The notes under the pieces: generated by a model
The model's input: only the letters and a program-made list of their open reading frames with translations
What the model was told of the DNA's origin: nothing
The model's database searches: none
Shown here: one piece after another, positions 24,713-37,567 of the stretch
Numbering within the stretch: position 1 is the first letter of the stretch
Layout of the letters: every line of letters starts with the position of its first letter
Source: Thamnidium elegans
Lineage: Eukaryota; Mucoromycota; Mucoromycetes; Mucorales; Mucoraceae
DNA: 64,000 bases
Direction: 5' to 3'
Assembly: GCA_025201345.1 (NCBI GenBank)
Contig: JAIXMG010000002.1
Location: 1,302,001-1,366,000, forward strand
Translations under genes and position numbers: made by a program

Positions 24713-25246
24713 TTATTTTAACGATACAGCATTAGTAGCAGCACGAATATTCATTAATAAACGGTTCTTTTCTTGGAAAAATACATCAACAGCTTGTAAA
24801 GTCTCTGCGTTTCGTGTTGCTAAATTACGTGTGGTCTCTACAGTTGTTTGTCCGGATATACTTAATAACCCGCAGCTTCTTGCATGTGTTTCCAAAGTTT
24901 GAAGTGATGACATTAGTTCTTCGAAATCAGCTAAATAATAAAAAAGATATTAGGTTATTGAAACGCTTTTTCTTTTTCTTTTTTTTTTTTTTTTATAAAT
25001 AAATATATCTATATAGAAGAAAGTACCTTGTGCTTCAGAAGGTTCATAAGATGTAAAAACAGACTTCTCTCTAATTCAAAGATTGTTACTTTGTAAGCTA
25101 AAAAAGTCATTAAGGAAAGCTTTTTTTTAAAAAAAAAAAGATTACATTTTATCAAAGAATTCTTGTCCCTTTTTTTCAATTTCTGATAATTGCGATATAA
25201 GCGTAATAAAAGAAAGCCTATATTCTTGTGTTGCTTTTGAAGTCAT
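24713..25246 (-). CDS. Small helical protein, unknown function
   Basis: Three exons give about 120 residues. Exon 1 (start ATG at 25246) reads MTSKATQEYRLSFITLISQL then SEIEKKGQEFFDK. The in-frame join to exon 2 uses the acceptor after TTTGAATTAG, giving EKSVFTSYEPSEAQ. Exon 3 gives ADFEELMSSLQTLETHARSC and later TRNAETLQAVDVFFQEKN. The protein is predicted mostly alpha-helical, without membrane segments. Size and helical pattern resemble small subunits of kinetochore, Mediator or tethering complexes, but I cannot identify it. It lies upstream of the ER Hsp90 gene on the same strand. Confidence 0.6.
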
Positions 25247-26650
25247 AATGTATGTACAGGTTCTAATGACGAAAAGAAAAAAAAAATGGTTTCTACAATA
25301 ATCGAAATACTTGCCCAGCCATAAAAAAACAATGTCACATTTTTTTTTTTTTTTTTTTTTTTTTTCAAGTTACATTTTTACTTATCAACAATAATGTGAG
25401 ATGTATTATTAAGACATACTATAAGATATACAATATACCTCCAATGTATTAAACCCATTTTGTACCATCGTTTTAAAACACCTGTACCACAATAATCCGG
25501 AAGTCTCGGGTTTACAACAGTAGGACCAGTTTTTTTTTGTGATGATTTTTCGAGGAGGTCAGGATACTTATATAAAACAAAACAATCATGCGCTAGATTT
25601 GAAAAGCGACAACCATCATTATATGCCAAAGAACGTCGTAAGGTATACCGGGGCGCGCCGCAAGAGAAACCTTTGGGAGCTTGATAGCTATCCTATGCTG
25701 CGACGAAGGTCATCGCCTGTGTGATAGAAGACTTTGTTTCGCTGTTGCCTCATCAGGGTCGTTCTCATAAGCGCACACATTTCATCAATTAGATTGAATT
25801 GATGCATGTACAAAGCTAAGTATTAAACTATAATATTGATATGCCACTCTATTAATTCATATTATACACAACTATGTAGATAGTAATTAATTCGTTATTC
25901 ACGGATACCGAACTTGTTATATATGGCAGCAAGGATAAAGGAGATATTTACCTTCTGAAAAACATCGAGTGAGGCATACTTCAGTTCGTCCGCTACTGTC
26001 TTGAACATCGAAAGAACAGTAATGTATTTTCATCTGAGAAAGATTCGCACACAAAAAAATCTTGTGTGACTAATTTATTTGAATAGGACGTCTGTTAAAA
26101 CCCTTGACCGAATATCTAGTAAAACCCTGGAAAGCGCTTACTGGTACATCATTACACGCATCACAGGCTTACTTTTTAGTTACGGACCAAATTTATTCGG
26201 GGGATTAAGCTCTGATGAGTAAGTAAGTAAACATACCTGTAACTACGCGCTACAATCAACCCACTAATGAAATTTGAGGCATTATTCATGGATTAGAAAG
26301 TGGTCTTTCATATCCATCTCACTCAAAACGTGCTTAATGAAATTAATGTAGTGGCCAGTAACTGTGCCCTTTTTTTTTTTTTTTTTTTGGAGAGTGAGAA
26401 GGGCGGTCGATATAGCACCCAAAATAGTAAGGGTATTGCTTATTACAGTTAATATCTTGACATTAGCATTTGAGGCTATACTTGACTATGCTTGCCTCAA
26501 ATTTACATGAAAGATAGCTTCGTCAATGACACTTTTTTTTTTAAAATGCGACATATTTGATAATTTTCTGGACGACATAATTTTTTACTGAAACGAAACC
26601 CCAACTATTGATTTTATTAAAAGCGTTTTTTTTTTTAAAAAAAAAAAAAA
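25247..26650. other. Gene-poor region before PER1
   Basis: Includes T29 (about 25340-25368) and T18 (about 26369-26386) tracts. Minus-strand sequence at 25378-25629 stays open for 83 codons, and the adjoining 25630-25760 is less AT-rich, but no domain is visible. Possibly debris or an unrecognised RNA. The last 25 nt before the PER1 ATG are a T11A14 block. Confidence 0.35.
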
Positions 26651-27610
26651 ATGAAGTTAGCTTTTAGTGTGATACTATTGCTTACTATAGTGACAGTATG
26701 TTATGCGTCAAGTGGTGATGTACAACCGGAATATTTATCATGTGTTGAAAAGTGTACATCTCAAACCAGCATTAGTCAATTGCCATTGTACCTTCGACTA
26801 TTACGGTGGACAGTGAAACAAGATTGTGGATACCATTGTATGCAAAATATCACACAATATGCTATTGACAACAATCGTTATATCCACCAATATCACGGTA
26901 AATGGCCCTTCCAAAGATTTTTTGGTATTCAAGAACCAGCTTCTGTTATCTTCTCAATTCTGAATGGAGTAATGCATTTGCGTTATTTCCGTCGTTTAAA
27001 GGCACAAGTACCTGATACATACTTTCTCAAGAAATTTTTTATGGTTATTCCTATTACGGGAATGAATGCATGGATTTGGAGTACCGTGTTTCATGTAAGG
27101 GATACACCGTTGACAGAAAAATTAGATTACTTTAGTGCAGGATTATATATTCTTTATGGGTTCTGTATAGTTGTATTGCGTATATTTTATGTTCGAGGTA
27201 TTTGGGCATATATTTGGACCCTGTTATGTGCATCGCTTTATTTGGGACATGTCAGTTACCTATCAAGTATGTTAAGATTTGATTACGGATATAATATGAC
27301 AGCTTGTATTATTATTGGAACTTTACAAACCAGTCTTTGGTTAATTTGGTCAATTATACAGTATACTAAATGGGGTAATGAAGAGAGAAGACCTTTTGCT
27401 TGGATGGTTGGTGTATCTGTTGTGTTGGTTACATTTGCCATGTGTTTAGAAATTTTCGATTTCCCACCAATCGAACAAATCTTGGATGCTCACTCACTTT
27501 GGCACGCAGCTACAATTCCCTTAGCTCCTTTATTTTATAAATTTTTATTACATGATTCCGAATTAGAAACAAGAGCCACTAAATCCGCAAAAGACAAAAG
27601 ATCTTCATAG
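26651..27610 (+). CDS. PER1: GPI-anchor lipid-remodelling protein Per1 (PGAP3)
   Basis: ER membrane hydrolase of the CREST superfamily that removes the sn-2 acyl chain from GPI anchors so that saturated lipid can be installed. Single exon, 319 residues. The N-terminus is a cleavable signal (MKLAFSVILLLTIVTVCYAS). A luminal Cys-rich stretch follows (YLSCVEKCTSQ, DCGYHCMQNIT), then YHGKWPFQRFFGIQEPASVI, the Per1 hallmark. About seven membrane helices carry the family's catalytic-type residues: MNAWIWSTVFHVRDT with the conserved His, LTEKLDYFSA with the conserved Asp, and DAHSLWHAATIP with the terminal His pair. It ends in a basic tail without a clear KKxx. The start codon directly follows an A-rich tract. 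Confidence 0.93.
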   Translation: MKLAFSVILLLTIVTVCYASSGDVQPEYLSCVEKCTSQTSISQLPLYLRLLRWTVKQDCGYHCMQNITQYAIDNNRYIHQYHGKWPFQRFFGIQEPASVIFSILNGVMHLRYFRRLKAQVPDTYFLKKFFMVIPITGMNAWIWSTVFHVRDTPLTEKLDYFSAGLYILYGFCIVVLRIFYVRGIWAYIWTLLCASLYLGHVSYLSSMLRFDYGYNMTACIIIGTLQTSLWLIWSIIQYTKWGNEERRPFAWMVGVSVVLVTFAMCLEIFDFPPIEQILDAHSLWHAATIPLAPLFYKFLLHDSELETRATKSAKDKRSS

Positions 27611-28189
27611 CGATTGCCTGCTTTTGGTTTTCGGATTTATAATTAAAAAAACGACAAAAGACGGTGTTACTATGATCACATTGAACTAATAAAATGACGT
27701 AACTTGAGGTCGAAGATAGGGGATCTGGATACTGAAGTTTTTATGAATCGGCTCCAATCGTTATTAAACTGTCTTCCCCATCTCTTCTTTTCCCTTTTTT
27801 CTTATTGACCTAAAAAAAAAAAATAGCCTAGGCAAATTAGCCTTAAATGTTTATTGTTGTTTTTTTTAAAAAAAACACAAGGAAACCAGTAATTGACCAA
27901 ATAGAGTACAAAAAAGAAAAAAGAAAAGTTCCCTCCGCCCTGGGTGAAAAAAAAAAACAAACCCCGAAAGGATAGATCTCATATTACATTGGAGCGTACA
28001 ACTTCAAATGGGACTAAATATTGAACAACGACCTTCTGTGTTAAAAAAAAAGTTTTTTTTATTTCTTGGTACTCTCTTGTTTCTTTCTTTTATTTAAAGT
28101 TAATTCCAGTGTACTGTTATTATTATCTCTTTTTTTTTATTATTATTATTATTATTATACATATATCCCATATTTAATCTCATACATAC
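27611..28189. other. Intergenic region
   Basis: Between PER1 and the MscS channel gene. It contains T8A8 (27860-27875) and an ATT microsatellite near 28137-28158. No gene is seen. Confidence 0.45.
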
Positions 28190-31100
28190 ATGCAACAAGA
28201 AGAACCGAAAGCGGTAGATCACTCTACAAGAAAGAGTGAAGAGGTAGAACATGAAACACCTCAACCTACTAGAAGACCAGTACATAATAGAGCGGAACCT
28301 TCTACCATGTCTGGTATTAGTACTGATGATGAATATCATGATGACAGAATTATAATTGATGATGGTATTCCTTCTGGAGTTCCTTTAGAATCACTTGCAG
28401 GTCCGGCCCTTATTTTGCCTTCAAACGATATTGATGGACACACACTAAATGAAGATTTTGACTGGGCTGGTCGTGAAGATGACGATGATGAAATGGATAA
28501 AAAAGATGAAGAAGGCAAAAAGAATCGAGGCGCATTAACTCAAAGTAGTGTTATTATTTGTCTCTCTGAAAATTCTTCACATATTGCTTGGTCTTGTATC
28601 ATTTTGTTTGCTATGATCCTTATTGCTATTGATGTAGCTGTCTTTGTTGTCTATCAAAGAAGAGAAGATACCAGCATTACTTCTTATAGTCTTCAAGTCT
28701 GGTTTACTTGGATCACTTTTATGTGGTGTATTGGATTCATGTCTCAAATTTTAGTAGAACTGGTTCCCTGGGCTATCAAAAAAAGTGTCAGCTATATCAG
28801 ACCTCAATCAATCGAAGTACTTCGTATGAGATTATCCGTAAGTTTAAAGATCAACCGTTTTTGCCTAATTGGGACATGTTACTTATTTTTCGGAAATTGT
28901 TTCTCTTTGTAGTACTACATGGCTTTGCGTGTATATATCAAATTGTTTATTATCACTGCCTGGGGTTGGGGATCTTGGGCATTTATTAGCGGTCAATGTC
29001 ATTTGCCTATCGTAAATTCAACCCCCGAAAATGGCGACGAATATGCTGCAAGACCAGGTTTCGTCCAGGTCTTTTATAGTATCTGGGAATGTTGTTTCTT
29101 TGCTGCCTTATTTCTATTTATCGAAAAGTTTATTTTACAATTAATTGGTAAGAAAATCACTTCTTATTGTTATAAAAAAAAATTAATTGTTGTACTAAAA
29201 CCTTATACTTTATAGTTACATCCTTCCACAAGTAAGTGATTTTAAAAAGCCGTGCAAGCCTCTTTTTTTTTTTTTTTTTTTTTTTTTTATTGAAGCTAAA
29301 ATAAATTACAACATGACATTAATTATCTTTTTCTTTAATAGGAAAGCTTATGGTGATAGAATTAAAGAAAATGACAAAGCGCTTAGAGTTTTAGATCGAC
29401 TTCGCAAGACTAAAAAGAAGAACCCTCAAGAGTTTTTATTAAAGCGGATCCGTAAAAAGCCAAAGGCAGCTAATACACCCGGTGCTTCCAATATAAATAC
29501 ACCTACTAGATCTCACTCAATAGATGAGAATAACAGTCAATACTTTTATGGAAACCATGGAAACAACCAAACTCCTAACGTTAACAAATCAATTATGTCA
29601 AACCAACAGCAGTATGTGGACTCTAAATCTAATGTCAAGTTCCCCAGTCAAAACATGGATACGTTGATTGCTATACCGCCATTAGAAGACCGAAATCAAA
29701 GATCTGACGATGAAAAGCACGACTCTCAACAACAAGAGGATACTCGTAATAATTGTATTAAGCGTGATGGTAGTGCAGAGGATGTCATTAATAAAATTCC
29801 TGCAGAAGAAGTAAATCCAAAGAGAAAAAGCTTTATGAGTAAAGTTACCAACAAGATGAAGAGAAATTCCCGTAACGCTTCCCAAGACGCATATTCTGGA
29901 GATGAAAATGAAAAATCGAGATCGGTATCTCCTCCTCCTTTGAGTAGGGAAAACACATGGTTTTCTAGAAATAGTCAAGATGAAAAGGGATTCCTTGGTG
30001 CAACACGTGATTTCGGGCTCAGTACCACGGCTATTCCTGGTAAACTTATTAAGGGCGGTTATAATAAATTTGTATCACAAACTGGTGCCAAAAATTTTTC
30101 ATCTAATCAAATTCACGGACAGAATTCTACTCAACAAGCTAAAGCTTTAGCAAAGAAGATTTATTACAATTTACTTGGCCCCGATAGTACTAGAGACTCG
30201 ATTTTTGAATCAGATTTATATCCATTTTTCAATACTGTAGCTGAAGCAACTAATGCGTTTGGGTTATTTGATGCTGATGGAAATGGTGATATTAGTAAAC
30301 GTGAATTAAGATCTGGTTGTATTAAAATTTATCGTGAACGTAAAAATTTAACTAGATCTATGCGTGATTTATCGCAAGCCACTGGTAAATTAGATATCAT
30401 CTTGATGATTATATTTATTATTGTTTGGGTCATTATTGTCTGTGCTGCTTTCGGTGTAAACGTAGGAACTGATCTCATGCCACTTTGGAGTGCTTTTGTT
30501 GCTGCTAGTTTTGTGTTTGGTACTTCAGCCAAGGATGCTTTTGAAGCTATTATTTTCGTTTTTGTCACTGTAAGTCTGGACCCTTTTTTATTATTATTAT
30601 TATTATTATTTACTAATACATGTGCAAATACTTATTTTTTCTTTAGCATCCATTCGATTCTGGTGATCGAGTATTCATTCAAGGTGAGAATTGGATCGTA
30701 CGAGAGGTTGGATTATTAGTCACTACTTTTGTGTAAGCTTGATTTCTTTTATATATATATATATATACATATGTAAACTAATGATAACCTTATACTTTTT
30801 TTTTTCTTCTAAAAATATAATAATAACAACAAACAACAGTAAATGGGATGGATCAGTTATTTACGCTAAAAATTCTGTACTCACAACACAATACATTATC
30901 AATGTTCGAAGATCTGGCCGCACTTGTCAGGCAGTTGGTAATGAAAATTTTTAAACGTAATATTTATAAAAAAAAAGATACCCTCAACTTATATATCCAA
31001 CATAATATCAACGTAGATCTTCAAATTAGTTTTACTACACCATCATGGAAGATGAAAAAGCTTACAGACCACATGATTCAATGGAGTAATCAATTCCCCA

Positions 31101-31522
31101 AGCTGTATACCACTAATTCGACTTCCGCCAACGTTGTTTCTTTCTCAAACCAAAACATTATTGGACTTTCATTTTATGTAGAGCATACACAAAACTGGCA
31201 AGATGCAGCTGGCCGTTGGTTACGTCACAATAAGTTTATGATGGAGATTAAAGAAGAATGTGAACGTCTTGATATCAGCTACGAGTTACCTCCTCAACCT
31301 TTTGTACAAGGTTCTCCTCCTAATGATGCACCACCTGAATCTTATAATATGGGTGATAAAGCAGGTTATGGACTTGAAGGTTTAGAACGTAGAAGACCAT
31401 TTGCTAACGACGACGGCTACGGTGATTCTCCTGGTGGTATGGAAGCCGGTAATTCTGCTCCAGATAACTCGGGGGCCGCGGCAGGGGCTGCCGCCACAAT
31501 GATGTTTGCTTCGGCAATGTAA
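28190..31522 (+). CDS. EF-hand MscS-type mechanosensitive channel (Msy1/Msy2-like)
   Basis: Fungal MscS homologue; Msy1/Msy2 of fission yeast sit in ER membranes and shape the Ca2+ response to hypo-osmotic shock (family knowledge). About 950 residues over six or more exons; start MQQEEPKAVDHSTRKSEE. An acidic N-terminus is followed by four membrane segments (IAWSCIILFAMILIAIDVAV; VWFTWITFMWCIGFMSQIL; IKLFIITAWGWGSWAFI). A long Ser/Asn-rich loop comes next, then an EF-hand (DADGNGDISKREL). The pore domain follows (LDIILMIIFIIVWVIIVCAA; FVFGTSAKDAFEAIIFVFV) with the MscS beta domain HPFDSGDRVFIQGENWIVRE. A 16-nt microexon (29216-29231) is needed to keep frame. The C-terminus is Gly/Pro/Ala-rich. 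Confidence 0.88.
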
Positions 31523-31820
31523 ATTTATAGTTTTAGCCTTAATCAAGCACAAAATATTTCTTGTTTCAACTACTTCAAAATACTAATTTTTATAACACAA
31601 ATAATAAAAACTTTTTTTTTCAATAATAATAATAATGGATAAGCCTAAATTTAGTTACGTGTTTTTTTTTTATGTTTCGCAGGTTACCACAGTAACTCCT
31701 GGAATTATAATCTTGACTGCTTCTCTTGTTTCGTATTTTTTTGTTTTTGTTTATTAATACATGTATCTTTTTTTCTTTTTCTTCTACCTTTTTTTCTTTT
31801 TAAAACAATAAAAAATAAAG

Positions 31821-32791
31821 ATGGATTCCTCAACTGGATATCCAACCGCGTCTACTATAAATCTATACAACATTCATTTACAACAACAACGTCACCAAAA
31901 CCAATTACAGATGCAATATCCGCAACAACAGCAGCAACAACAAAACCCTCCCTTACATCATCATAATCAATTCTCTGACCCTAATACACCATCTGAACTC
32001 GTTTGGGAAAACCATAAAAAACACGCTAATAGTAAGTCATCTTATATATTATCACCGCCAGAAGATCATGATTGTAACTACCGTCAACAGCACTATCAAG
32101 CACAACCTAATATTTACTATAATAATAATAATAATAATGATAAATCAGCTCCTGTAAACGAATTCTATCGCGAAAATCCTAATCCAGTAAAAACAGAAGA
32201 TACGTCTTCTTTATTTATTGACAGTAGTCTTCATCGACAGCCTATCATCACGACAAATATGCATACCCGAGAAGATAATATGAGTGAATCGTCTTCTAAT
32301 AATACCGCTCCTTCCGTTGAGTCGACAGTTCATAAAAAGACATTTGTTAATAGAAAACAAGTTGTAAAAACTGAAGTTAAAAAAAGGTAAATAAATAAAT
32401 AAAATAGTGTTTCAGCTTTTTTTTGTACTAATGTAATAACAGCAATAAGCCTAATGTAGTAATAGAAAAAAAGAGATATCGTAGAGAATCACATAATGCT
32501 GGTAGAGTTTTTTTTTTGCTTGATATAATTTTCTTATATGACATACTAAATACATATCATCTAGTTGAAAGAAGAAGACGAAATAATATTAACGATAATA
32601 TTAAAAGCTTGGGTCAGCTATTACCAGATAATATGCGCGAAGGAAAATTGAATAAGGGCTCAATACTAAAAGGATCGGTAGTTTATATCCACATGTTAAA
32701 CGAACAATTATCTAAATACAAGGAAAGACTTGAGAGTCTCCAATACGAAGCTGCTAATATTTCAACAATATCTGCACGAACATCCATCTAA
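31821..32791 (+). CDS. bHLH transcription factor, MITF/TFE/USF-like
   Basis: About 290 residues in three exons, start MDSSTGYPTASTINLY. The N-terminal 190 residues are Gln/Asn/His-rich and disordered, typical of activation domains. The basic region is split by an intron: RYRRESHNA joins VERRRRNNINDNIKSLGQLL, giving the H-x3-E-x2-R-R pattern that reads E-box CACGTG. Helix 2 reads NKGSILKGSVVYIHMLNEQL and runs into a short coiled coil (YKERLESLQYE), so a leucine-zipper-like extension is likely. The spelling is closest to the MITF/TFE and USF group. Target genes cannot be inferred from the window. Confidence 0.85.
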
Positions 32792-32894
32792 AAAAAAAAA
32801 CCAGCATTTTGTATTATATCTATTACGTACAACTTCATAAAAAGAATGTAATCTATATAGCACACAGCCATATCTATATCATTATCGCTATACC

Positions 32895-32929
<35 letters not shown>

Positions 32930-33805
32930 ACCTTTTTTTCTTCTTTCTTCCTTTTCACTCTCCTTGTAACATCTTATTAAATCAATGCCGTTTCTTTTGT
33001 TTTCTTTGTGTTTCTCGCAATTCGATGTAAATAAAAAAGGAATACTATCATGCACCCTTACATACAAACATAAACACATACACATAGAAAGAAAAAATAT
33101 GTTTCACAAATAATAAATTTCGCTTAAGCAAAAATCAAATATCTTGAGAGATGTTCAATATGTATTTCTATAACAACCATTTACCGATTTAAACTCTAAT
33201 TTAATAGAAAGATTAGGGGGGGGGGAAGGAGGTTGCGGATAAATATGATTATTATTGCCATTCGATTGAATTCATAAACTACCTACATAGCAGTAATGTT
33301 GATATATACTTGTCATAACAACATAGCTAATACGTTGGATATAAAAAGTTCTTGGTCATCATTGAAATACTCTTTTCTTTTTTAATGAATATTACCGTAA
33401 TCAGAACTATGTATCGAAAGACTCGTTCGACATCATTTGTTAGTACCAAGTATGTATCTCTGCTCCCCACCCCCCTTTTTTTTATGTAAGCGCGGATGTC
33501 TAGATAATTTTACACATTCTCAAAATTAAACAAGCATGTACTTGAGGTATAGATTGTGCTTGAAAGACAATAACTACAGGTACATGCAACTCAGAATAAT
33601 ACAACTATTTAGGGTTATTTTTTACTTCTTTATTACCCGATTTGTTCTTATTTCTCGCTTCAAAGAGGAAGAAAAAAAGGGGGCTTGACATGAAAGAATC
33701 AAGCTTTCAAGGACAAATTGTGATAGTAATAGTAATAATAATAACGGTGAATAACTTTATTGCGGTTTTAATAGTAATAGGGCATATATAATGTATTTTT
33801 TTTTT
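32792..33805. other. Convergent intergenic region
   Basis: Holds a CT microsatellite at about 32890-32929, a G10 run near 33217 and a C/T run near 33466. No gene is seen. Confidence 0.45.
32890..32929. repeat. CT dinucleotide microsatellite
   Basis: An almost pure (TC)n tract of about 40 nt downstream of the bHLH gene. Read as protein it only gives a spurious Ser/Leu or Arg/Glu repeat. Confidence 0.9.
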
Positions 33806-35877
33806 TTACAACTTGGGTTTGGTAGCATCCATGACTTGCTTTAATGCTTGACGAACACCCAGATCCAACATAATTTCTATATTAAAAAAAAAAAAAAAAA
33901 AAAGACAAATCAATACAATGGACTCAAGTTTATATTCAGTACACAAAAAAAAAAAAAACTAACCTTCAGAACCGCCAGGAATAGCATAAGCTACGAATAA
34001 AATATAATAAGTAAGTTATAAGGTATTACAATAAAATAAATGAATAAATTACCTCTAACTTCTCTGTATAAACGTTCGACCTTTTCACCTTGACCACCAC
34101 GAGTATATGCTAAACCACCAAAGATTTGAGAAGCTTCACGAGCACAGAATTCAAAAGTTACGGTAGCCTGAGCCTTTAACAAAGCAACGGGACCAGCGAG
34201 AAGGTTAGGTGTGGCTTCTTCAGGAAGTGTATGTAATTGGTATAAAACGCTTTCTAACCAAGCATGTGTTGCCTCACATTGACGAATCATGTGACCAAAC
34301 TTGTTTCTAATGACGGCATGTTGGATCAATCTTTGACCAAAAGTTTTTCTTTTGAATGAATACTATATACACATACATATTTTAATAAATAATAATGTAT
34401 GTAGTATTATAACTTGAATGTATTACCTTTAATGCCTCTTCAATACAAACACGAGCGAGACGGTTGGCTTGCATAATAATACCAATTCTTTCATGATTGA
34501 AATTGTGCATGATATATTTGAAACCTTGGTTGACCTTACCAATGATGTGGGACTTGGGTACTTTAACCTAATTAGATTTTAAAAGGTATGAGTCAATATA
34601 TTGTAGATATATTATTTTGAAAAAAAAAAAAAAAAAAAAAATTACTTACATCTTCAAAGGTAATATAACTGGTTCCAGAACCCCACATACCTTGAACATC
34701 CATATAACGAGCAGTCTGTACATATATATTAAAAAAGAAACCATATATTTAGAATTATATTGTTCAAGAGATATATTAGACTTACAACACCGGGCATAGT
34801 ACGCTCAACCAACAAGAGAGAAACACCACCCATACCAGTACCACCGGTACGGCAAGCGACAGTATAAAAATCAGCATATGCACCTTGAGTAATCCACTTC
34901 TTTTCACCGTTTAAAATATAATGATCACCCATATCCTTAGCATTTGTTTTCAAATTAGCAACATCAGAACCAGCAGAAGGTTCAGTGATGGCCAAAGCAA
35001 TGAATTTCTCACCAGCAAGACATCCGGGTACAACTTTTTCTCTCAATTCCTTGGAACCAAAGTTAAGGACAGGAGGTAAACCGATACCTAAACCACCCAT
35101 GATAGCCCAAATAAAACCACCTGAACCACAACGAGATAATTCATCAACGCAAATAAACTCATGGAAAATATCAAAATCCTCAGGCTTAATACCACTAGGT
35201 AAAGGATACTTCATAAGAGAAGAGTTGTGGGGCTTTTTAGCAGCACCAGAAACAGCATTCAAAAGACCGATTTCAGCAGCACGCTTTACAACAGAACGAG
35301 GAATAGCCTTAGCTTCACTCCATTCGTGACAGAAGGGCATAACTTCAGTATCAATAAATTGACGGATTTCTTTACGGAGTTTGATATGAGATTCTTTGTA
35401 ATAAGGGCTGACATAATATTTTAAAAAGCACATATGAGTTTTGATAATATTTTTTCGTTAGTTTGAACATTATAATAATTACCTGTTCCAATCTTGATAC
35501 CAGTTTGGATCTCCATAAGGAATACCTTCACCAAATTTAGCTTGGTCTCCTGAAATAAGTTGATGGATGTCAACTGATTTTTTGACAGGTGATGTAGTAG
35601 CTTTTGTTTCTTCGACAACAGCAACAGGTTTAGCTTCCTCAGTAGCACCAATAACACCGATTTGCATAGGAAGACCTACACGTTGCATAATAGCATCATT
35701 ATGGAAAGTCTTAAATTCCTTAGAAGCGTCCTTGCCTGCCTTTTTTAAAAGCACTTTCTTTCCACCGGGATGTTCGTTAATGAAGTTTGTCAAGTCGAAA
35801 ACATTTCCATTAATGATAACCCAAATATCTTTGGCTGTGTTATGTTGAGCAACTTCTTCAACTGTATAAGATTTCAT
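33806..35877 (-). CDS. Acyl-CoA dehydrogenase with N-terminal cytochrome b5 domain
   Basis: FAD enzyme of fatty-acid (or amino-acid acyl-CoA) beta-oxidation fused to a haem domain. About 540 residues in seven or so exons. The start MKSYTVEEVAQHN (35877) is preferred to an in-frame ATG nine codons upstream, because cytochrome b5 domains begin here. Residues 1-75 form cytochrome b5 with haem ligands in FINEHPGGKK and KTFHNDA. A linker (about 50 residues) leads to the dehydrogenase: LRKEIRQFIDTEVMPF, FALAITEPSAGSDVANLKT-type flavin motif (ALAITEPSAGSDVA), LNGEKKWITQGAYADFYT, and a C-terminal domain with SQIFGGLAYTRGGQGEKVER. No peroxisomal SKL; the end is TKPKL. Similar fusions are known in several fungi. 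Electron transfer from b5 to FAD is plausible but inferred. Confidence 0.88.
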
Positions 35878-37567
35878 TTTTATTTTTATTTGATGATTTA
35901 ACAAGAAGAAAAGTAAAAAGAAGTAAAAAAAAAAAAGAAAAAATATATATATATATAAATAAAAGCAGGGTTCTAATTCGGATGAGTAACGAACAGAAGT
36001 TTTTTTAAAATCCGCCTTTTTGTGGAGAAAAAAAAAAGATTATCAAGCATGTGAATATAAATAATGAGTTTGACGTATTAACCAATGATAGATATCAGTT
36101 GTTTACATGACTAAGATATAGATTAGCTTTTTTTTTACTTATATTTTATTATGTAGTTTCGTAGACATTATCCACATAAATGTTATCTACGCAATAATAA
36201 ACGAGTGAATAAGAGGATAATAGATAAGCCCAGTTACTGTTAAATTCGTATTTTACATGGCTATAAGAAAAGACTTGCTGAAGCCTATTTCAAAAACTGC
36301 TTATCCAGTCTAAAGCAGGAGATTGAAACTTCTTTTAGTTGTATTTTTTTTTTAGGGATAATTGTATATCCAAAATAAGTACCAATAATACAGGTAAAAA
36401 TAAAAACTGCTTGCTCAGTTTAATGGTGTTTGATGTAAAGTTATGTTAGATTTAAGAATGAATAGTTTCCGTCTCCCGCTTTATCACCATTAATGCCATT
36501 ATTCAATTTAAGGGTGTAATCCGATTTCATAAACCATTAAATAAAGCTTTTTTTTGTTGGAAATAATTAACCAACAAAAAATGATGGCTACGTTCTGTGA
36601 TGGGATAGTTATATGTATTCAAAATGGTCTAAATACAACACAATATTTATTCAGGCCATTTTAATCGTAATGTTTGATATAAAGTAATCAAAGTAACTGT
36701 TCTAAAGGTAGTTTTTATAATTTGGCTGAAGCGTGGACTGTTTAAAATACTTCGTTTTATAGCCTGCCCAAAAGGGCAGACCTAATTTCTACTTGTTAAT
36801 GGATGTCACTCTATGACTGGATATGTAATAATGCCGACGAAATTAACCTTTGGTTCTCACTTTACAGCTAAAGCAATTTTCCCACGATACTTTTTTTTTT
36901 TAAAAAGTAAAAACTGTGCCTCCAAAATAAAAACCATTTGCCAATAGTATTCGACTCAATTTATTCAAAATGAGCGTTTAAACAGATATAACATTATTAT
37001 TATTCTGCTCGACTTCTTTATATCTAGAACTAATGACATCACTGCTAGTCTTTTACGAATAGGAAAGGGGGGGGGGAGGTGCGGGAATCGTTTTATTTGA
37101 ATCTCAGGAAAAAAAAGTAACCCCTTCCCTTCGTTTTGGGAGGACTAATAAAGACCAACTTGTTTTCTTTTTCTCATTTACATTATAACCATCTCGAACA
37201 GAAAAGCAAACTTTTTTATTCTGTTACTTTATTTTTTCCTTAGTTAAAGGTGATGCTTTAACTAAAAAAAGTAACAGAAAAAAAAAGAGGTCGTAGTTTA
37301 AACAAGAAATTATGCATATAAGCGTTTGTATATATAAAATGATATGAAAAATGTGGGTACTTTCTTTTATTACAAAATGGGAGTGGGGTGGGGTTGGGGG
37401 GTTTGGGTAAAGGTGAATGCCAATAAATATTATTAATTTTAAAGTAGGGTTGTTGTTGTTATTTGGAAAACGGTTTCTTTTTTTGGGATCTTTTTGGTAT
37501 ATGTACATGAATAATAAAAAAAAAACTTGCCGTTTTTTTTTTCTCTCTGTTAGTGGTGGGAGGTGTT
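35878..37567. other. Gene-free AT-rich region
   Basis: About 1.7 kb without a supported gene. It includes a small palindrome (ctgcccaaaagggcag near 36764) and a G9 run near 37070. Phrases such as aaaaactgctt recur near 36290 and 36404, suggesting minor local duplication only. Confidence 0.45.

Noticed and set aside
25630..25760. Possible box C/D snoRNA on the minus strand (CTGATGA near 25755)
   Set aside because: A single C-box-like heptamer without a matching D box and terminal stem is not sufficient.
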